DNA from: JBBAAP01 sp043808305
Lineage (GTDB): Bacteria > Planctomycetota > MHYJ01 > JACQXL01
Length of the DNA stretch: 64,000 bases
NCBI GenBank assembly: GCA_043808305.1
Contig: JAZDFB010000136.1
Span: forward strand, 1 to 64,000
Reading direction: 5' to 3'
Shown here: positions 17,318 to 27,900 of the stretch, piece after piece
Layout of the letters: each line of letters opens with the position of its first letter
How positions within the stretch are numbered: the first letter of the stretch is position 1
The notes under the pieces: model-generated
What the model was told of the DNA's origin: nothing
The model's database searches: none
Seen by the model: the letters and a program-made list of their open reading frames with translations, nothing else
Program-made: the position numbers and the translations under genes

Positions 17318-19639
17318 TTATTTCGCCTTCTGCTTGTCCTGTTCTTCTTTCCACCATTTTTCCCATTTTTTGACGATAGGCTGGCGTTCTTCAGGAGTGG
17401 CAAAACACCACTCGCAATTAAAGTCGTTGGCGGTAAGTTTATTAAGCGACCGATAGGCGCAATATCTCGTCCAGCCATCTTCATCCGAAAGAACCCCAAT
17501 CAAAGCGTCAATAGCCGGCGCATCTTTAAACTGACTCAGTGCCTCCGCGGCGGCCGCCCGGCAAGGGAAGTTTTTGAGGCCAAGCAAATTAACTAATTCC
17601 TGGCTTGATTCTTTAGTCTGCATCTTTCCCAATTCCTGGACGGCTGTTTCCAATACGGGAGCAACCGGGACCAGGAACTCTATATCCTTCTGAGGCGCGT
17701 TAATTTTAAGGCTCCGATTATACTCGGCCATGATTATATCTTTCAGCACCGGCACCGTATTACGTTTAAACTGTCCCAGGATTTGCATTGCTACGACGGC
17801 TTCCAATCCCTCGCCGTCAAGCCGGATATTTTCTTTATTAAGTCCGGATAAAGCCTTCTTTATTACCTTCTCGGCAGACGGGCAAATACTCGGGTCGGTA
17901 GGACCAAACATAGCATACAGCGTATAAGCCTTAATAATCGCAGGCATATTCTCGTCTTCCAGAAAAGCCTTTAATTGAGTCATATGTTCTTTAGTGAATT
18001 TTTTTATATGGCACATCGCGGCTAAACGCAAGCGCGTATCAAAACTCCTGTTCCTGACCATGTCCAAAAGAACCGAAACGCCTGCTTCACCTTGGGCGCT
18101 GAACACTTTTAATGCAAAGTATCTGGTCGCCGGGTCTATGCGCAGGAAGGGGTCTTTATTAGACGGCCCAAGTTTCAGCCGGTCAGCCGCCGCCTGGTCT
18201 CCCAATGCCACCAAGGATAATAACGCCCAGGTCTTGGTCGGTGCGCGTTTCAAATCAACAATGCGCTTAAGGGTTTGTATTACTGACTCGCTGTTATCGC
18301 CAATCTTGCCCAAGGCAGGCAACGCCGCCCAGAGGATATCCGTGTTATTCGGCTCGCTGTTGATATAATCCAGAAGCGGCTTAACAGCCCGCTTATCCTT
18401 CAACTGCCCCAGGGCATAAGCCGCAAAGGTCTTAAAGTATGGGTCGTTGCCGGTTTTTAGAGTCTCTATCAGGAAGGGAACAATATCAATATCCTCTTTA
18501 TTGATAAGCGCTATAAGCGCCCTGTTCCGGGTAACTTTATCCGGGCTTTTCAATAACTCCCTCAAGGCCGGGCGGATATCCGGCGTATCATAAAAGCTCA
18601 ACAGGGAAACTGCATTATGCCTGATTAAGGAATGGCCGTTATTTTTAGCCGCTTCAATAAGAGAAGGAATAATCGGCTCGCCTAAAGTTCTCAGCCGGCG
18701 CGCAAACGAAGTATTACTCTGGTAATAATAATCCTTGCTCAGTTCTTCAACGATTAAGCGGTTTATCATCGTCACGAAATAGTCCGTAGCCGTAAGGGCT
18801 CTGGATGCGGGCTGCAGCGCCGGGACATCTATGGCTTTTTCCACACATTCAGCGACTATTTGCCCGGGAATAGCGGTCCCTTTTTTGGGTGGTTTTTTCG
18901 AAGCCAGATAAGCCAGATACTTGCGCAGGGTCTGCGTAATAAGCAAGCTTGGCTGGCCTATTTCTATTAAATATTCCGATAACTGGGCCGCGGGGTAATT
19001 ATCGGTAAACAACGGCGACATCTGCGTCAGCTTGATAAAATTAGTCATCAATAAGCGCCTGAAATAAATATTTAAATCGGGCTTGAATTCCTCCACCTTA
19101 TCCGCGCCGGGAGCGCTTGAACTCAGTTCATCCCAACCAACCATCAGAAACATGTCAAAAGGAATAATATATGAATAGACAAAGTCAATGGACGGCACGT
19201 CGACAGTCAACCGGCGCTTGGTTTGACCGGAAATGGTATCAATAGAAACCGAGCCTTTTTTGTCCATAAGCGGGATTAAATTATAAACGGTATCATATAA
19301 AATATAATCCTCGCCTATTTGCGATGCAGATGACTCTTCTGAACCTGAGCCGCCTAAATCCGGGCCGTCATCCTGAGGTTCTGATTCCTTTGCAGGCGGC
19401 CCCCCACCCACCTCCGGTTTATCCGGCGGTCCTTTTTTTTCCTCTGTGGATTCTTTTTTTCCTTGTTCTTTTTGCCATTTATCAAATTCGTCTTTCCTGG
19501 CCTTATTAGCCTTTTCCTGCTTTTCCGCCTCGGTCTCTGCTTTTGGTTTCGGTGTCGCACCTTCATGCGCCCAGACAAAGGACATCATTACCCCCGCCAA
19601 ACACATTCCTATGAAAATAAATGTTTTTATACTTCTCAT
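17318..19639 (-). CDS. Secreted HEAT-repeat protein
   Basis: This 773-residue protein has an N-terminal signal peptide (MRSIKTFIFIGMCLAGVMMSFVWA), a low-complexity charged linker to about residue 105 rich in Lys, Glu, Pro and Gly, and a long alpha-solenoid of HEAT repeats from about 310 (PSLIEAAKNNGHSLIRHNAVSLL, PALRELLKSPDKVTRNRALIAL, PFLIETLKTGNDPYFKTFAAYALGQL). The C-terminus reads EERQPIVKKWEKWWKEEQ, an ending I associate with planctomycete HEAT proteins. I chose the ATG at 19639 because AAGGAG lies 7 nt upstream; a start 45 nt earlier lacks one. The role is unknown; such solenoids usually bind proteins in the periplasm. It precedes gcdA by 41 nt but is not obviously linked in function. 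Confidence 0.85.
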   Translation of the reverse strand: MRSIKTFIFIGMCLAGVMMSFVWAHEGATPKPKAETEAEKQEKANKARKDEFDKWQKEQGKKESTEEKKGPPDKPEVGGGPPAKESEPQDDGPDLGGSGSEESSASQIGEDYILYDTVYNLIPLMDKKGSVSIDTISGQTKRRLTVDVPSIDFVYSYIIPFDMFLMVGWDELSSSAPGADKVEEFKPDLNIYFRRLLMTNFIKLTQMSPLFTDNYPAAQLSEYLIEIGQPSLLITQTLRKYLAYLASKKPPKKGTAIPGQIVAECVEKAIDVPALQPASRALTATDYFVTMINRLIVEELSKDYYYQSNTSFARRLRTLGEPIIPSLIEAAKNNGHSLIRHNAVSLLSFYDTPDIRPALRELLKSPDKVTRNRALIALINKEDIDIVPFLIETLKTGNDPYFKTFAAYALGQLKDKRAVKPLLDYINSEPNNTDILWAALPALGKIGDNSESVIQTLKRIVDLKRAPTKTWALLSLVALGDQAAADRLKLGPSNKDPFLRIDPATRYFALKVFSAQGEAGVSVLLDMVRNRSFDTRLRLAAMCHIKKFTKEHMTQLKAFLEDENMPAIIKAYTLYAMFGPTDPSICPSAEKVIKKALSGLNKENIRLDGEGLEAVVAMQILGQFKRNTVPVLKDIIMAEYNRSLKINAPQKDIEFLVPVAPVLETAVQELGKMQTKESSQELVNLLGLKNFPCRAAAAEALSQFKDAPAIDALIGVLSDEDGWTRYCAYRSLNKLTANDFNCEWCFATPEERQPIVKKWEKWWKEEQDKQKAK

Positions 19640-19734
19640 ATTTTTTCTCCTTTTTATACTAAATTGGAATCCGTTGGCGCCCATTTAACGGATATTTATT
19701 ATCCGCTAAATACCTAAAGATATAACGTAATAAA

Positions 19735-19750
19735 TATACCTTAAGGTATA
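19735..19750. promoter_or_regulatory. 16-bp perfect palindrome upstream of the HEAT gene
   Basis: TATACCTTAAGGTATA is a perfect palindrome about 95 nt upstream of the HEAT-repeat start, flanked by GTAATAA and TTATTAC, which extend the dyad. It is a candidate operator. No regulator can be assigned. Confidence 0.35.
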
Positions 19751-19809
19751 ATCAGCTTACTTATTACGGCAGGCATATCAAGAAAATGATGGTTTAGAGC
19801 CACTTCGAA

Positions 19810-19827
19810 CCCCGCCCAAAGGCGGGG
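19810..19827. repeat. CCCCGCC/GGCGGGG palindrome
   Basis: A 7-bp perfect stem with loop CAAA lies between the HEAT-repeat gene and the excisionase-like gene. It is another member of the GGCGGG palindromes seen at 4039 and 15505. Confidence 0.45.
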
Positions 19828-19886
19828 CTAAAGTTAACCCAGTGTCTTCAGTGCTCTCAGTGGTTAGTATTCAGCATGGAGTGCGC

Positions 19887-20393
19887 TCAGCGTCTATTCT
19901 TCATCCGGAAACTTGACCAGTGGTCGTATTCCTCACGGGGTAGTTGGTCGTAGTCCTTGTGATTAACGGCTAATGTGGCGAGCTTTTCCTTGGTAACTAT
20001 CTTGCGGTAGCGCAGGTCATAAAATACCTTTACCCCGTCAGGCAGGTTTTTGCGGCCCATCGTCCGGACAGAACAGTAATCCTTCTTTGAACCAACCAAG
20101 CCTTGATATGCCTCGTCCTTGATATAATATTTAGCGCTGTCCTTTCGGTATTTATCCAGCACATCATACCTGAAAAAATAATACTGGTTGACTGAGATAG
20201 TGCCGTAACGGCTCTGCTTTGAGTCAAGGTATCTCTGCACCTCATCCGGCCGGAAGCGCCACTGCCCGCCCACCCGGATAGCCGGCAATTGCCCATCCTT
20301 GATGAGCCGGTAAACGGTGTATCTGGTCACCTTGAGGTAATCACATATCCCTTTCAAGGTCATTAAGGACTGGTTCACAGGATTAGGTATCAT
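19887..20393 (-). CDS. Excisionase/BldC-type HTH DNA-binding protein with unknown C-terminal domain
   Basis: About residues 10-62 form a MerR/excisionase-type HTH: LMTLKGICDYLKVTRYTVYRLIKDGQLPAIRVGGQWRF followed by RPDEVQRYLDSK. About 100 further residues (YYFFRYDVLDKYRKDSAKYYIKDEAYQG ... DYDQLPREEYDHWSSFRM) are rich in Tyr, Lys and Asp and match no domain I know. The start was placed at the ATG 10 codons before the HTH core (168 residues); a longer reading frame upstream runs through DNA that looks like promoter, with ATGTTG direct repeats. It lies next to the first 22-bp tandem array. Excisionase-like proteins of this fold bind direct repeats head to tail, so the array and promoter repeats are candidate targets, an inference. 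Confidence 0.8.
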   Translation of the reverse strand: MIPNPVNQSLMTLKGICDYLKVTRYTVYRLIKDGQLPAIRVGGQWRFRPDEVQRYLDSKQSRYGTISVNQYYFFRYDVLDKYRKDSAKYYIKDEAYQGLVGSKKDYCSVRTMGRKNLPDGVKVFYDLRYRKIVTKEKLATLAVNHKDYDQLPREEYDHWSSFRMKNRR

Positions 20394-20433
20394 AACTTGC
20401 AGGTTACAAAAACCATTTAAACAGGACAAGAAA

Positions 20434-20469
20434 ATGTTGCAAAATGTTGAATAGAGTGCAGGATGTTGC
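20434..20469. promoter_or_regulatory. Direct repeats AAAATGTTG upstream of the HTH gene
   Basis: ATGTTGC at 20434, ATGTTGA at 20444 and ATGTTGC at 20463 form direct repeats spaced 10 and 19 bp, about one and two helical turns. They sit 40-75 nt upstream of the excisionase-like start. That spacing suits head-to-tail binding by BldC/excisionase-type proteins, so autoregulation is plausible. Confidence 0.4.
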
Positions 20470-20470
20470 A

Positions 20471-20492
20471 TTAGGAAGGGGAGAGATACCCC
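20471..20492 (-). repeat. Conserved flank of 22-bp array 1
   Basis: On the minus strand this reads GGGGTATCTC then TCCCCT then TCCTAA. The same arrangement, GGTATCTC then a C-run then TCCTAA, lies at 56738-56759 beside the second 22-bp array. In both cases it lies at the same side of the array, 23-32 nt beyond the last unit, when the arrays are read in matching orientation. Confidence 0.55.
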
Positions 20493-20522
20493 ACCCCTAC
20501 TGTCCTAACCGTCCACCCCTCG

Positions 20523-20690
20523 TTATATAATAGAGGCCAACTTGTCATATACTAAAGGCCGACTTGTCTTATAATAGACGCCGATTTGTCATATACTAAA
20601 GGCCGACTTGTCATATATTAGAGGCCGACTTATCGTATAATAGACGCCGACTTGTCATATACTAAAGGCCGACTTGTCTTATACTAAAGA
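20523..20690. repeat. 22-bp tandem repeat array 1 (7.6 units)
   Basis: Seven full 22-bp units and one partial unit run without spacers. The core is ACTAAAGGCCGACTTG, with a variant AATAGACGCCGAYTTG; the two forms roughly alternate. Units begin at 20523, 20545, 20567, 20589, 20611, 20633, 20655 and 20677. The period of 22 bp is two helical turns. There is no open reading frame, and 22 is not a multiple of three, so it does not encode peptide repeats. The rest of the 20472-20801 gap, between the HTH gene and the receiver gene, shows nothing else clear. Confidence 0.85.
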
Positions 20691-20801
20691 GGTGTCCCTG
20701 ACGGGAGGCGGTAGCTCTGTAAAAAAGGTCTTCGGAAATATGCCTGATTAGAGCATTACCGCCGTATATGCCTCTTCATAGATGTCACCGACCCAGCAAT
20801 A

Positions 20802-21212
20802 CTAAACTTGGGTTAGGCGAGAATTAATCAGCATCAGCAGGTCAATAAGTTGAAAGGGTTTAGGGATAAAATCCGCTCCGAGCTTGAATATTTCGTCCCT
20901 ATCCCGGCCGTCAGCCGAACCGCTCATAACGATAATAGGCAACTCCGGGTATAATGTTTTTACCTGTCGGACGAGTTCCAGACCGCTCATTTTAGGCATG
21001 ACCATATCAGTCAACAGCAGATTAACGGCTTCGTTAGTCTTCAGATGGGTTAATGCTTTTTTTCCGCTGGTAAAGAAAAGAGCCTCGTGATTATGACGGC
21101 CTAAAAACTGCGTCAGCATTTCCCCGATTAGCGGCTGATTATCCACAACCAGTATGGTGGGTTTAAACTCCCCAGTGGAAATCCCGCGCTTAAGCGGAAA
21201 TTTATTTACCAT
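20802..21212 (-). CDS. Single-domain response regulator
   Basis: This 136-residue protein is a receiver domain alone. ILVVDNQPLIGEML carries the acidic pocket, NLLLTDMVMPKMSGLELV the phosphoacceptor Asp (about 69), PIIVMSGSADG the conserved Thr/Ser, and DFIPKPFQLIDLL the Lys. The first 16 residues are an extension before the receiver. With no output domain it may act as a CheY-like protein or phosphorelay intermediate. No kinase is adjacent. It diverges from the XRE regulator across a 155-nt AT-rich region. Confidence 0.88.
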   Translation of the reverse strand: MVNKFPLKRGISTGEFKPTILVVDNQPLIGEMLTQFLGRHNHEALFFTSGKKALTHLKTNEAVNLLLTDMVMPKMSGLELVRQVKTLYPELPIIVMSGSADGRDRDEIFKLGADFIPKPFQLIDLLMLINSRLTQV

Positions 21213-21283
21213 ACGGTCTCTTTCTCTTTCTATTTAATATTTACCGGCATTTTGCCGATATGTCAAGAATAATGAATATAATA

Positions 21284-21297
21284 ATTAAATATTTAAT
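21284..21297. promoter_or_regulatory. 14-bp perfect palindrome in divergent promoter region
   Basis: ATTAAATATTTAAT is a perfect palindrome midway between the divergent receiver and XRE genes. It sits where an XRE-family repressor would bind to control itself and the receiver gene. AT-rich palindromes arise easily by chance, so support is modest. Confidence 0.35.
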
Positions 21298-21367
21298 GAA
21301 TATAAAGTGCATTAAAAACCCTTAAAGATAGGGAAAAGGCTTTTAAAAATGTTAGAAAGATTCGGTT

Positions 21368-21742
21368 ATGATAGACTTACAACAAATAGCCCAGCAATTA
21401 GGCGAGCGCATCAGGGCGCTTCGCAAGAAAATGGGATTAAAACAGGCCCAATTCGCCCAGATGGTAGGAATGTCAAGGGATGCCATCGGGCTGATGGAAA
21501 GAGGCGATAAACTGCCCCGCCTGGAAAGTATCTGCAAAATAGCCGACAAACTCAATATTCCGCTGTCAAAACTGCTTGATTTTGACAAAACCATTGCGCA
21601 GGAAAAGACACGGTCGCGGGGCCAAGACCCGTTATCATCGTTGAATCTCTATCTCAAAACCAAATCTTCCAAGCAGGTGCAGATGATTCGCGATGTGGCG
21701 CACGACATCTTCGATAAAAACCGGACATCTGATTCGGTGTAA
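21368..21742 (+). CDS. XRE-family HTH transcriptional regulator
   Basis: This 124-residue protein has a Cro/C1-type HTH at about residues 10-65: LGERIRALRKKMGLKQAQFAQMVGMSRDAIGLMERGDKLPRLESICKIADKLNIPLSKLL. The C-terminal half has no recognised domain and is charged, probably for dimerisation. The gene stands alone on the plus strand, diverging from the receiver protein. Its target is unknown; a 14-bp palindrome in the shared upstream region is a candidate operator. Confidence 0.87.
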   Translation: MIDLQQIAQQLGERIRALRKKMGLKQAQFAQMVGMSRDAIGLMERGDKLPRLESICKIADKLNIPLSKLLDFDKTIAQEKTRSRGQDPLSSLNLYLKTKSSKQVQMIRDVAHDIFDKNRTSDSV

Positions 21743-21850
21743 ACTGAATTGCGAAGTGCCCCTAATAATTCGTTAGAGCCGCATTCGGCCTCCCGTAGGG
21801 GACACTCAAACTGCCAGAGTATAACTCACTACGTTCGAAGCGGCACTAGC

Positions 21851-21911
21851 CCCGATGATGCTTTGCTCATCGGGATAAGGTGCCAGTACGTCACTTTGTT
21901 CCTACTGGCAC
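21851..21911 (+). repeat. Two hairpins after the alpha-2-macroglobulin gene, including conserved-loop copy 2
   Basis: CCCGATGA/TCATCGGG with an 8-nt loop (21851-21874) is followed by GTGCCAGT/ACTGGCAC around the 16-nt loop ACGTCACTTTGTTCCT (21880-21911). The second matches the conserved-loop family at 3987 and 55411-55479. A degenerate copy containing AACTCACTACGTTCGA lies just upstream near 21824. They end at the stop codon of the minus-strand macroglobulin gene. Confidence 0.55.
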
Positions 21912-24900
21912 TAATCTACAACCTTCATTATGTTTTCGTTGCCGTTGGCCCTTAGTTTGGGCGCATACATTCCGTAGATTATGGTCGGCAGCGCGTGGAA
22001 TATTCCGGGGATTTCGGCGCGCAGGCGGTAACGCATCAGGTGCTCGCCCTGGCCAATCGTGCCGAGGAAGAATACCGTCTTTTCGTCCCTGAGCTCCATA
22101 TAGCTCCAGAATCCTTCCTGCCCCTTGCCGCCGCTGCGCACGTCGACCGGTTCGTAGCCGGCCGGTTTCATATCTTCCAGGCACAAATAGGTGTAGTCGT
22201 TATCGCTTTGCACCTTGAGCTCAACCTGAACCACGTCGCCGCTTTTGATGGCATCGCCGTCTTTGACGGGCACCCGCTCGTAGCGCAGGCGTTTCTCGGT
22301 GATATTGTTGCCCTTGGAATCTTCCACGGTGACCTCGTATGGAATCTGGACCAGCTTGTAGTAGACGCGGTCGACTTTAAGCTCGTGTCCGGCGGCGGTG
22401 ATGTATTCTTCCTTGGTGAAGTAGCTCAGGTAGGTGTTGAAATAGAGCGCGCCGGGTCCGGATTTGGCAATTTTGAGCGTGTGTTTGCCGTCGCCCAGGG
22501 ACACTCCTTCGACAACAAAGGTATTGTCATAGGTGAAGAAATTATCCTTGTTGATTTTGACGCTCTTGACCACGGCTCCGTTGTCCAGGTCAAGGGTCAG
22601 GGTGAAGTCCGGCTTGCCTTCGCCGCTGGCGGTGACGAAATCGCTCATGGCCGCGACGCACATAGTGGTATCGCGGGTGGAATCCCAGTAATAGCCGTTG
22701 CGCCGGTTATTGAGGAGCCACTTGACCAATTTGGGCGCCGTATCGTTCTTGGGGTCAATCTTGACCATAGCCCTGAGTATCATGGCGTTTGTCTCTATGT
22801 CCGAATTCCACCAATACCACCAGCCCCTTTCGGCGGTGCGGAACCAGGCCACCTGGGTCTCGGTGTTTTCTTCCTTGTATTGCATAATATTTTGGAGCAC
22901 CAGTTGCGAGCGCTCTTTATCATTCAGGTTTGCCTGTACCATAGCCAGCAATGACTTGCCGTATAGTTCCAGTTTGTCGCGGTCTGCGAACAGCCGCTCA
23001 ATCAGGTCGCCGGAGCGTTTGTCTTCCTTGGCCGGCTGGTAAACGGCCTTGATTTTCTTCAGGGACAACACATAGGCGGCAAAGGCGTGGGTCGAACTGG
23101 TTGACCAATATGTTTCCCGCATTTCCTGGACTTCATAGTTCTTCAGGTAATTCATCCCCCGGCTAATCATATTTTCATCGACCTGTTCGTCGCATTCCTG
23201 GGCGGTGCACAGGGCGTAGAGCACATAACCGGTCAGATACGGGCTTGAGGAATCATCCTTCCACCAGCCCCATCCGCCGTCGCTGTTCTGCATATTGGCA
23301 ATGCGTGCCAGCCCTTCCTTTATTATCTTGCCGAGTTCCGCGCTGTCAAAGATAGGCGAATCGCAATAAAGATGCATGTTTTCGCCTTTATTAATCCGGC
23401 GGATTTCGTCCATCCGGCCGCGGATTCCTTTGACGTCCTCGAGTTTTATGCCCATATTCTGGAGCGTCTTGCGGGTGAGCAGGCACGGCACCAATCGGCT
23501 CATAGTCTGCTCGGTGCATCCGTAAGGATAGTAGATGCAATAAGGAAGCGCGTCCATCATCGCGCCGACCAGGCTGGGCGCATACTGGACCTCCAGCCGG
23601 GTTAATTCCGGACGGCGTTTTGCCGGCACGGTAAATTCAACGGCGGCGGTCTTGTCCGTGTCATCCGGGCGCATAGAGCCGGTGGTGGCTATCTGCTTGG
23701 TCATCCCGTGAACCAGCACCGGGAATGCCATCTGCATGGCATCGGATTCCTCATCGGTCAGGGCTTTGACGGTAATCTTTGCCTGTCCTTCCTTGATGAC
23801 CTTGACCCGCCAGTCCACGCGCACGGCGCCGCCGGAGGGAACCTTGACCTCTATGCCGTCGGCGGTTAAGCTTGATTGGGGCGCCTTGCCGGAATCCATC
23901 ACAGCCTTGGGCTCGCCTGATATCTGCATCAGCTCTGCCGGATACGACAGACTGACCCGGGCGGTTTTGTCCTTGGCCAGGTAATTATGGATATTGGCGC
24001 TGATCACGACCTCGTCGTATTCCATAAAGAACCTGGGCGCCTGCAGTCGCACCAGCAGATTCTTGGTGGTGACGACCGAGGTGTCGTTCTGGCCGACCTT
24101 GGTCTCGGCGGTCATTCCCCAGGCGTTAATCTTCCAGGTAGTCAGGTTTTCCGGCATGGTGAAACTGGCTGTGGCTGTGCCGGTCTGGCCGGTGGTCAGG
24201 GTAGTCAGCCACAAGGCGGTATCGGCAAACTTCTGGCGCACCTCTGCTTCCACGAATTCAGGCGACGCGCTGGGTGCTTTGCTTTCCGCCGGCCCATCTC
24301 CGGGCTTAGCTGGGCTAAGTGGTGCCCCATCAGCTTCACTTTTTGTCATTTCCAAACCATCTTTCATTTTTCTTGACCCACCCACACTCATCGTATCACA
24401 TACGCCTCCTTCTTTTGCCAACTCGTTAAACTCATCATCCGTCACCGACCGCCAGTCTCTGACAGTCGGCCTCCAGATGCCCCACCAGGCATTGGGATAA
24501 GGGTCTAATTGCTCGAAGGGGCGGTATAGATAACCCTCGGCGCTGAATTGTTCCGTCAGGTTTGTGGTCATCTGGACATAGTGCTGGCGCACCCGGCCGT
24601 GGAAGAACCCGGCGATGGGCGGCGTATATTCCGGCTGGATGTAAAGCACCGATTTATCAAAGGCGCTCAGGGTAACCTGCGCCTGTGCCGGCTTGCCGTC
24701 CAGCGTCAGGGCCGTGACATTGACGTTGGCCTGTTCGCCCGGCTTATACTTGGATTTATCAGTAGCCACAGTCAGCTTGATGATTCCGTTCTCGGGCGGA
24801 ACGCAGATACGCTGTGACTGCTGGTGCACCCGTGCATCCGCCACGGTGGTCGCCTCGACGAAGAAATTCGGCTGGTGTTCCCTGGTGATGGGAATGTCAA

Positions 24901-27900
24901 CGATTATGTTCTTATTAGGCAGGTGCAGAAGCCGCCAGGACAGCAGGTGATTGTTATCCACATCGTCGCTGAAAAGGACATAACTGCCGGCGTTTTTGGT
25001 GTTAATCATCAGGTGCGCGGTTTCGCCGGGCTGGTAGGTGCGCTTATCCGTAATAACCTCCAGATTATTGAACCGGTATAAACTGCCGTCAAAATCGCGT
25101 CCGCAGAACCAGACCAGGCCATATCCTTCCACCGTCTTACCCCAAGCGTCAGGCGCGGCAAACTTTATCTTGAGCTGGCCGCTTTTCTCATAGCGCATCC
25201 GGAATTCAAGCAGTCCGTTTTCATCGGTCGATGCCTTCCAGCTTTTTAACTCGCTCTCTTCAATATGGGTGTTGTCCGGCCCGCCGAAGACGACGGATGA
25301 AACGGTTATTAAGCCTTCGGCCTGTATCGGCTTGTTGTCCGGGGTCAGGCAACGCACCCGGATGAGCATCTCCTCGCCCGGATTGTAGTAACCGCGGTCC
25401 GGCTGGACAAAGGCGTAGTAGGATTGGCGGGTGACCTTGACAGAACCCGAGCCGACTATTACCCGGCGGCTGGCGTCGCGCACCTCGGCTTCAACGACAT
25501 AGAGATGGTCGCGGTCCGGATGGTCGCGCAATGCCGGAGCGGTATCAATCTTGACTTTAACCGTGCCGTCCGAACCGATATTGGATTCGCCCTGCTGGAC
25601 GAGTTCGCGGACCGGATTGGGCGCATTGCCGCCGTAACAGCCCCACCACCACCAGGGCGGAGACCAGCAACACCTCATCCTGCCCCACCAGGGCATCCAG
25701 GGATATTCATACCAGCCATATCCGTAGCCCGCCCCGTAGAGCCAGTCCCACTCGCCCGGGAAATAATAGTTATGGGTATATTCCTGGCGGAAAACCTTGT
25801 ATTTGACCGTGGCATCAGTCACCGCACCGCCGAAGTAATAAGCGGCCTTGATTACCGCGGTAACCTCGTCGCCCAGTTTGGCATGTGTTTTGCCCGGCTC
25901 GACCGTAACCTCGAATTCCGGTTTTTTGTATTCTTCGACGCGGAAGTTCTGGCCGCCGATGTAATGACTGCTTGATATCTGAATGCGATAAACGCCCAGA
26001 GTAGGCTCAGCGCCCAGGGTAAAATCGCCGTCCAGGCCGCCATACTGGTCTGACTGCTTGGCCACATTATAAACCTTATTGCCGCGCTGGTCGTAGATTT
26101 CTATATATGCCTGTCGGTTGGGCTGGTTTTGCAGTATCCCGTTATTCATCTGCCTGAGCCAGACCTTGAACCGCACGGTCTGCTCCGGACGGTAAACCGG
26201 CCGGTCCGTGATGCAATAGGCAAAAAGCCCGCTTTTTATGCCTGAAGGATGATATTGGTACCAATAACTCATTCCGCTCCAGGCAAGGCGGCCATCGCCT
26301 GACTTAACCAATACGTGCAGTTGGCTGTTTTGATTGGTTCTATTCAGCAAGGCAATGCCGTCTTTATCGGCCAGGAGGTTGTGCATAGTTTTATGATAGA
26401 CGGACTTCCTTCCTTTGTCATCCCAGGTATGCCAGACCTCAAGAACATCTACCTTCGCTTCGGGAACCGGCGCGCCGGTGCGCGCGTCGCAGATAAAATA
26501 CAGTTTGCCTTGGCTGGTTTGCTTCTCCACCATAGCCAGGTCAGCCAGGACAACCACGGCCCGGCTGTTGCCTAAACTAAGCGCTTGGCGCCCGCTCTTT
26601 TTGGCATCATCCGCCGGCGGTTCATTGAGATATGCATATACCAGATACGCGCCGCGCTTGTCCAGCGGCGTTTGGAGCGTTACCTGATTATAGCGGTAGG
26701 TACCGTCGTCCTTAAGCGCATCGGTCCAGCGAATAACTTCATTGCCCAGATATTTATCTACAATGCGATATATCCAATTGTCATAGTTATGATTATTCAC
26801 GAAATAACTGTGCCAGCCGTTCAACACCCAGAATCCCGTCATGCCCTTGTCCGGGTCTATGTCTTCGCCACGCAATTCGTTGAGGAATCCCTCAAGGTCT
26901 ATCTTGCGCGCCACAAACCATACCTTGGATGCATTGCGGTAACTAAGCTGAAGTTTTGCCGGCTCGCCCGGGAGTTGAACACCGGTCTGGCTTATCATCA
27001 CCTGAGATGCCTTGATACGCTCTACCTGGGTATTGGCCTTGCCGAATTGAGAGCTTTTCGAGGCATCATTTAGCTTAGCGTATTCGGCAAGGGCGCTGGT
27101 GTATTGCTGCCGGCTCTGGTAATAAAGCCCGATGGTGTATTGCGCCTCGTCGGCGATACCGCATTGGGCATAGTCGCCCACGGCTATGCGCAGAAGTTCC
27201 AGAACATTCCATTCTGGCGGGAGTTCTATCTTCTTTATCTGCCCGCCCACCAGGGTAATCGTCTCGTTGTCCTTAAGTTCCCAGGGATTATAACTGGCCA
27301 GTTCCTTTTGCAGCGGATATGCCCCTTCCCAATAGTACATCCCGGCATAACTGTTCATCCGGTCCATTCCGAAGTGGGTGCGTGCCAGCATCGCCTGGCG
27401 GTAGTAACTCAACCCTATGTATTTATGGTTAAGGGTTTTGTCCAGTTCGCGGATTTCCCGGAGCAGATAAAGAATCTTCTGGTCATCGGAACCCTGTTCC
27501 GAATAATTCTTCGGCGCGGTCGCGAAGACAGGTTTCCCGTTTTGGTCCAGGCGCAGGCCGACGGGCCGCTTGCGCTGGAGTTGCCAGCGGCTGTTGTATT
27601 CGTCAAAATCCCGTTCGCCGGCCGTCTCGGCGGTAAAGTCGTCCCGTTCGCCCCAGTAGCTATACCAGAAACTCCAGTCGTTTTCATAGATGCCGAAACG
27701 GCTGCACAGTCCGGCCAAGTCAAAGATACACTCAATGCGCTCGTTGTGCCAGTTCTTAAGTTCGTCATCAGGCAACACGCTCAACGCTTTGTCATCGCCA
27801 TCGTATCTGGTATAGAGCAAGCGCGCCTTTTCCATATGGGCTACGGCGAATTTCTTGTCATATTGATATGAACAAGCCTGTATGCCCTGCGACCATTGGG

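Noticed and set aside
20523..20690. CRISPR array
   Set aside because: Units are 22 bp with no spacers between them, and no cas gene is in the window. The same holds for 56341-56714.
21995..22954. 319-residue plus-strand frame
   Set aside because: Antisense to the macroglobulin gene, with no ribosome site or recognisable domain; it is a frame shadow in GC-rich codons.
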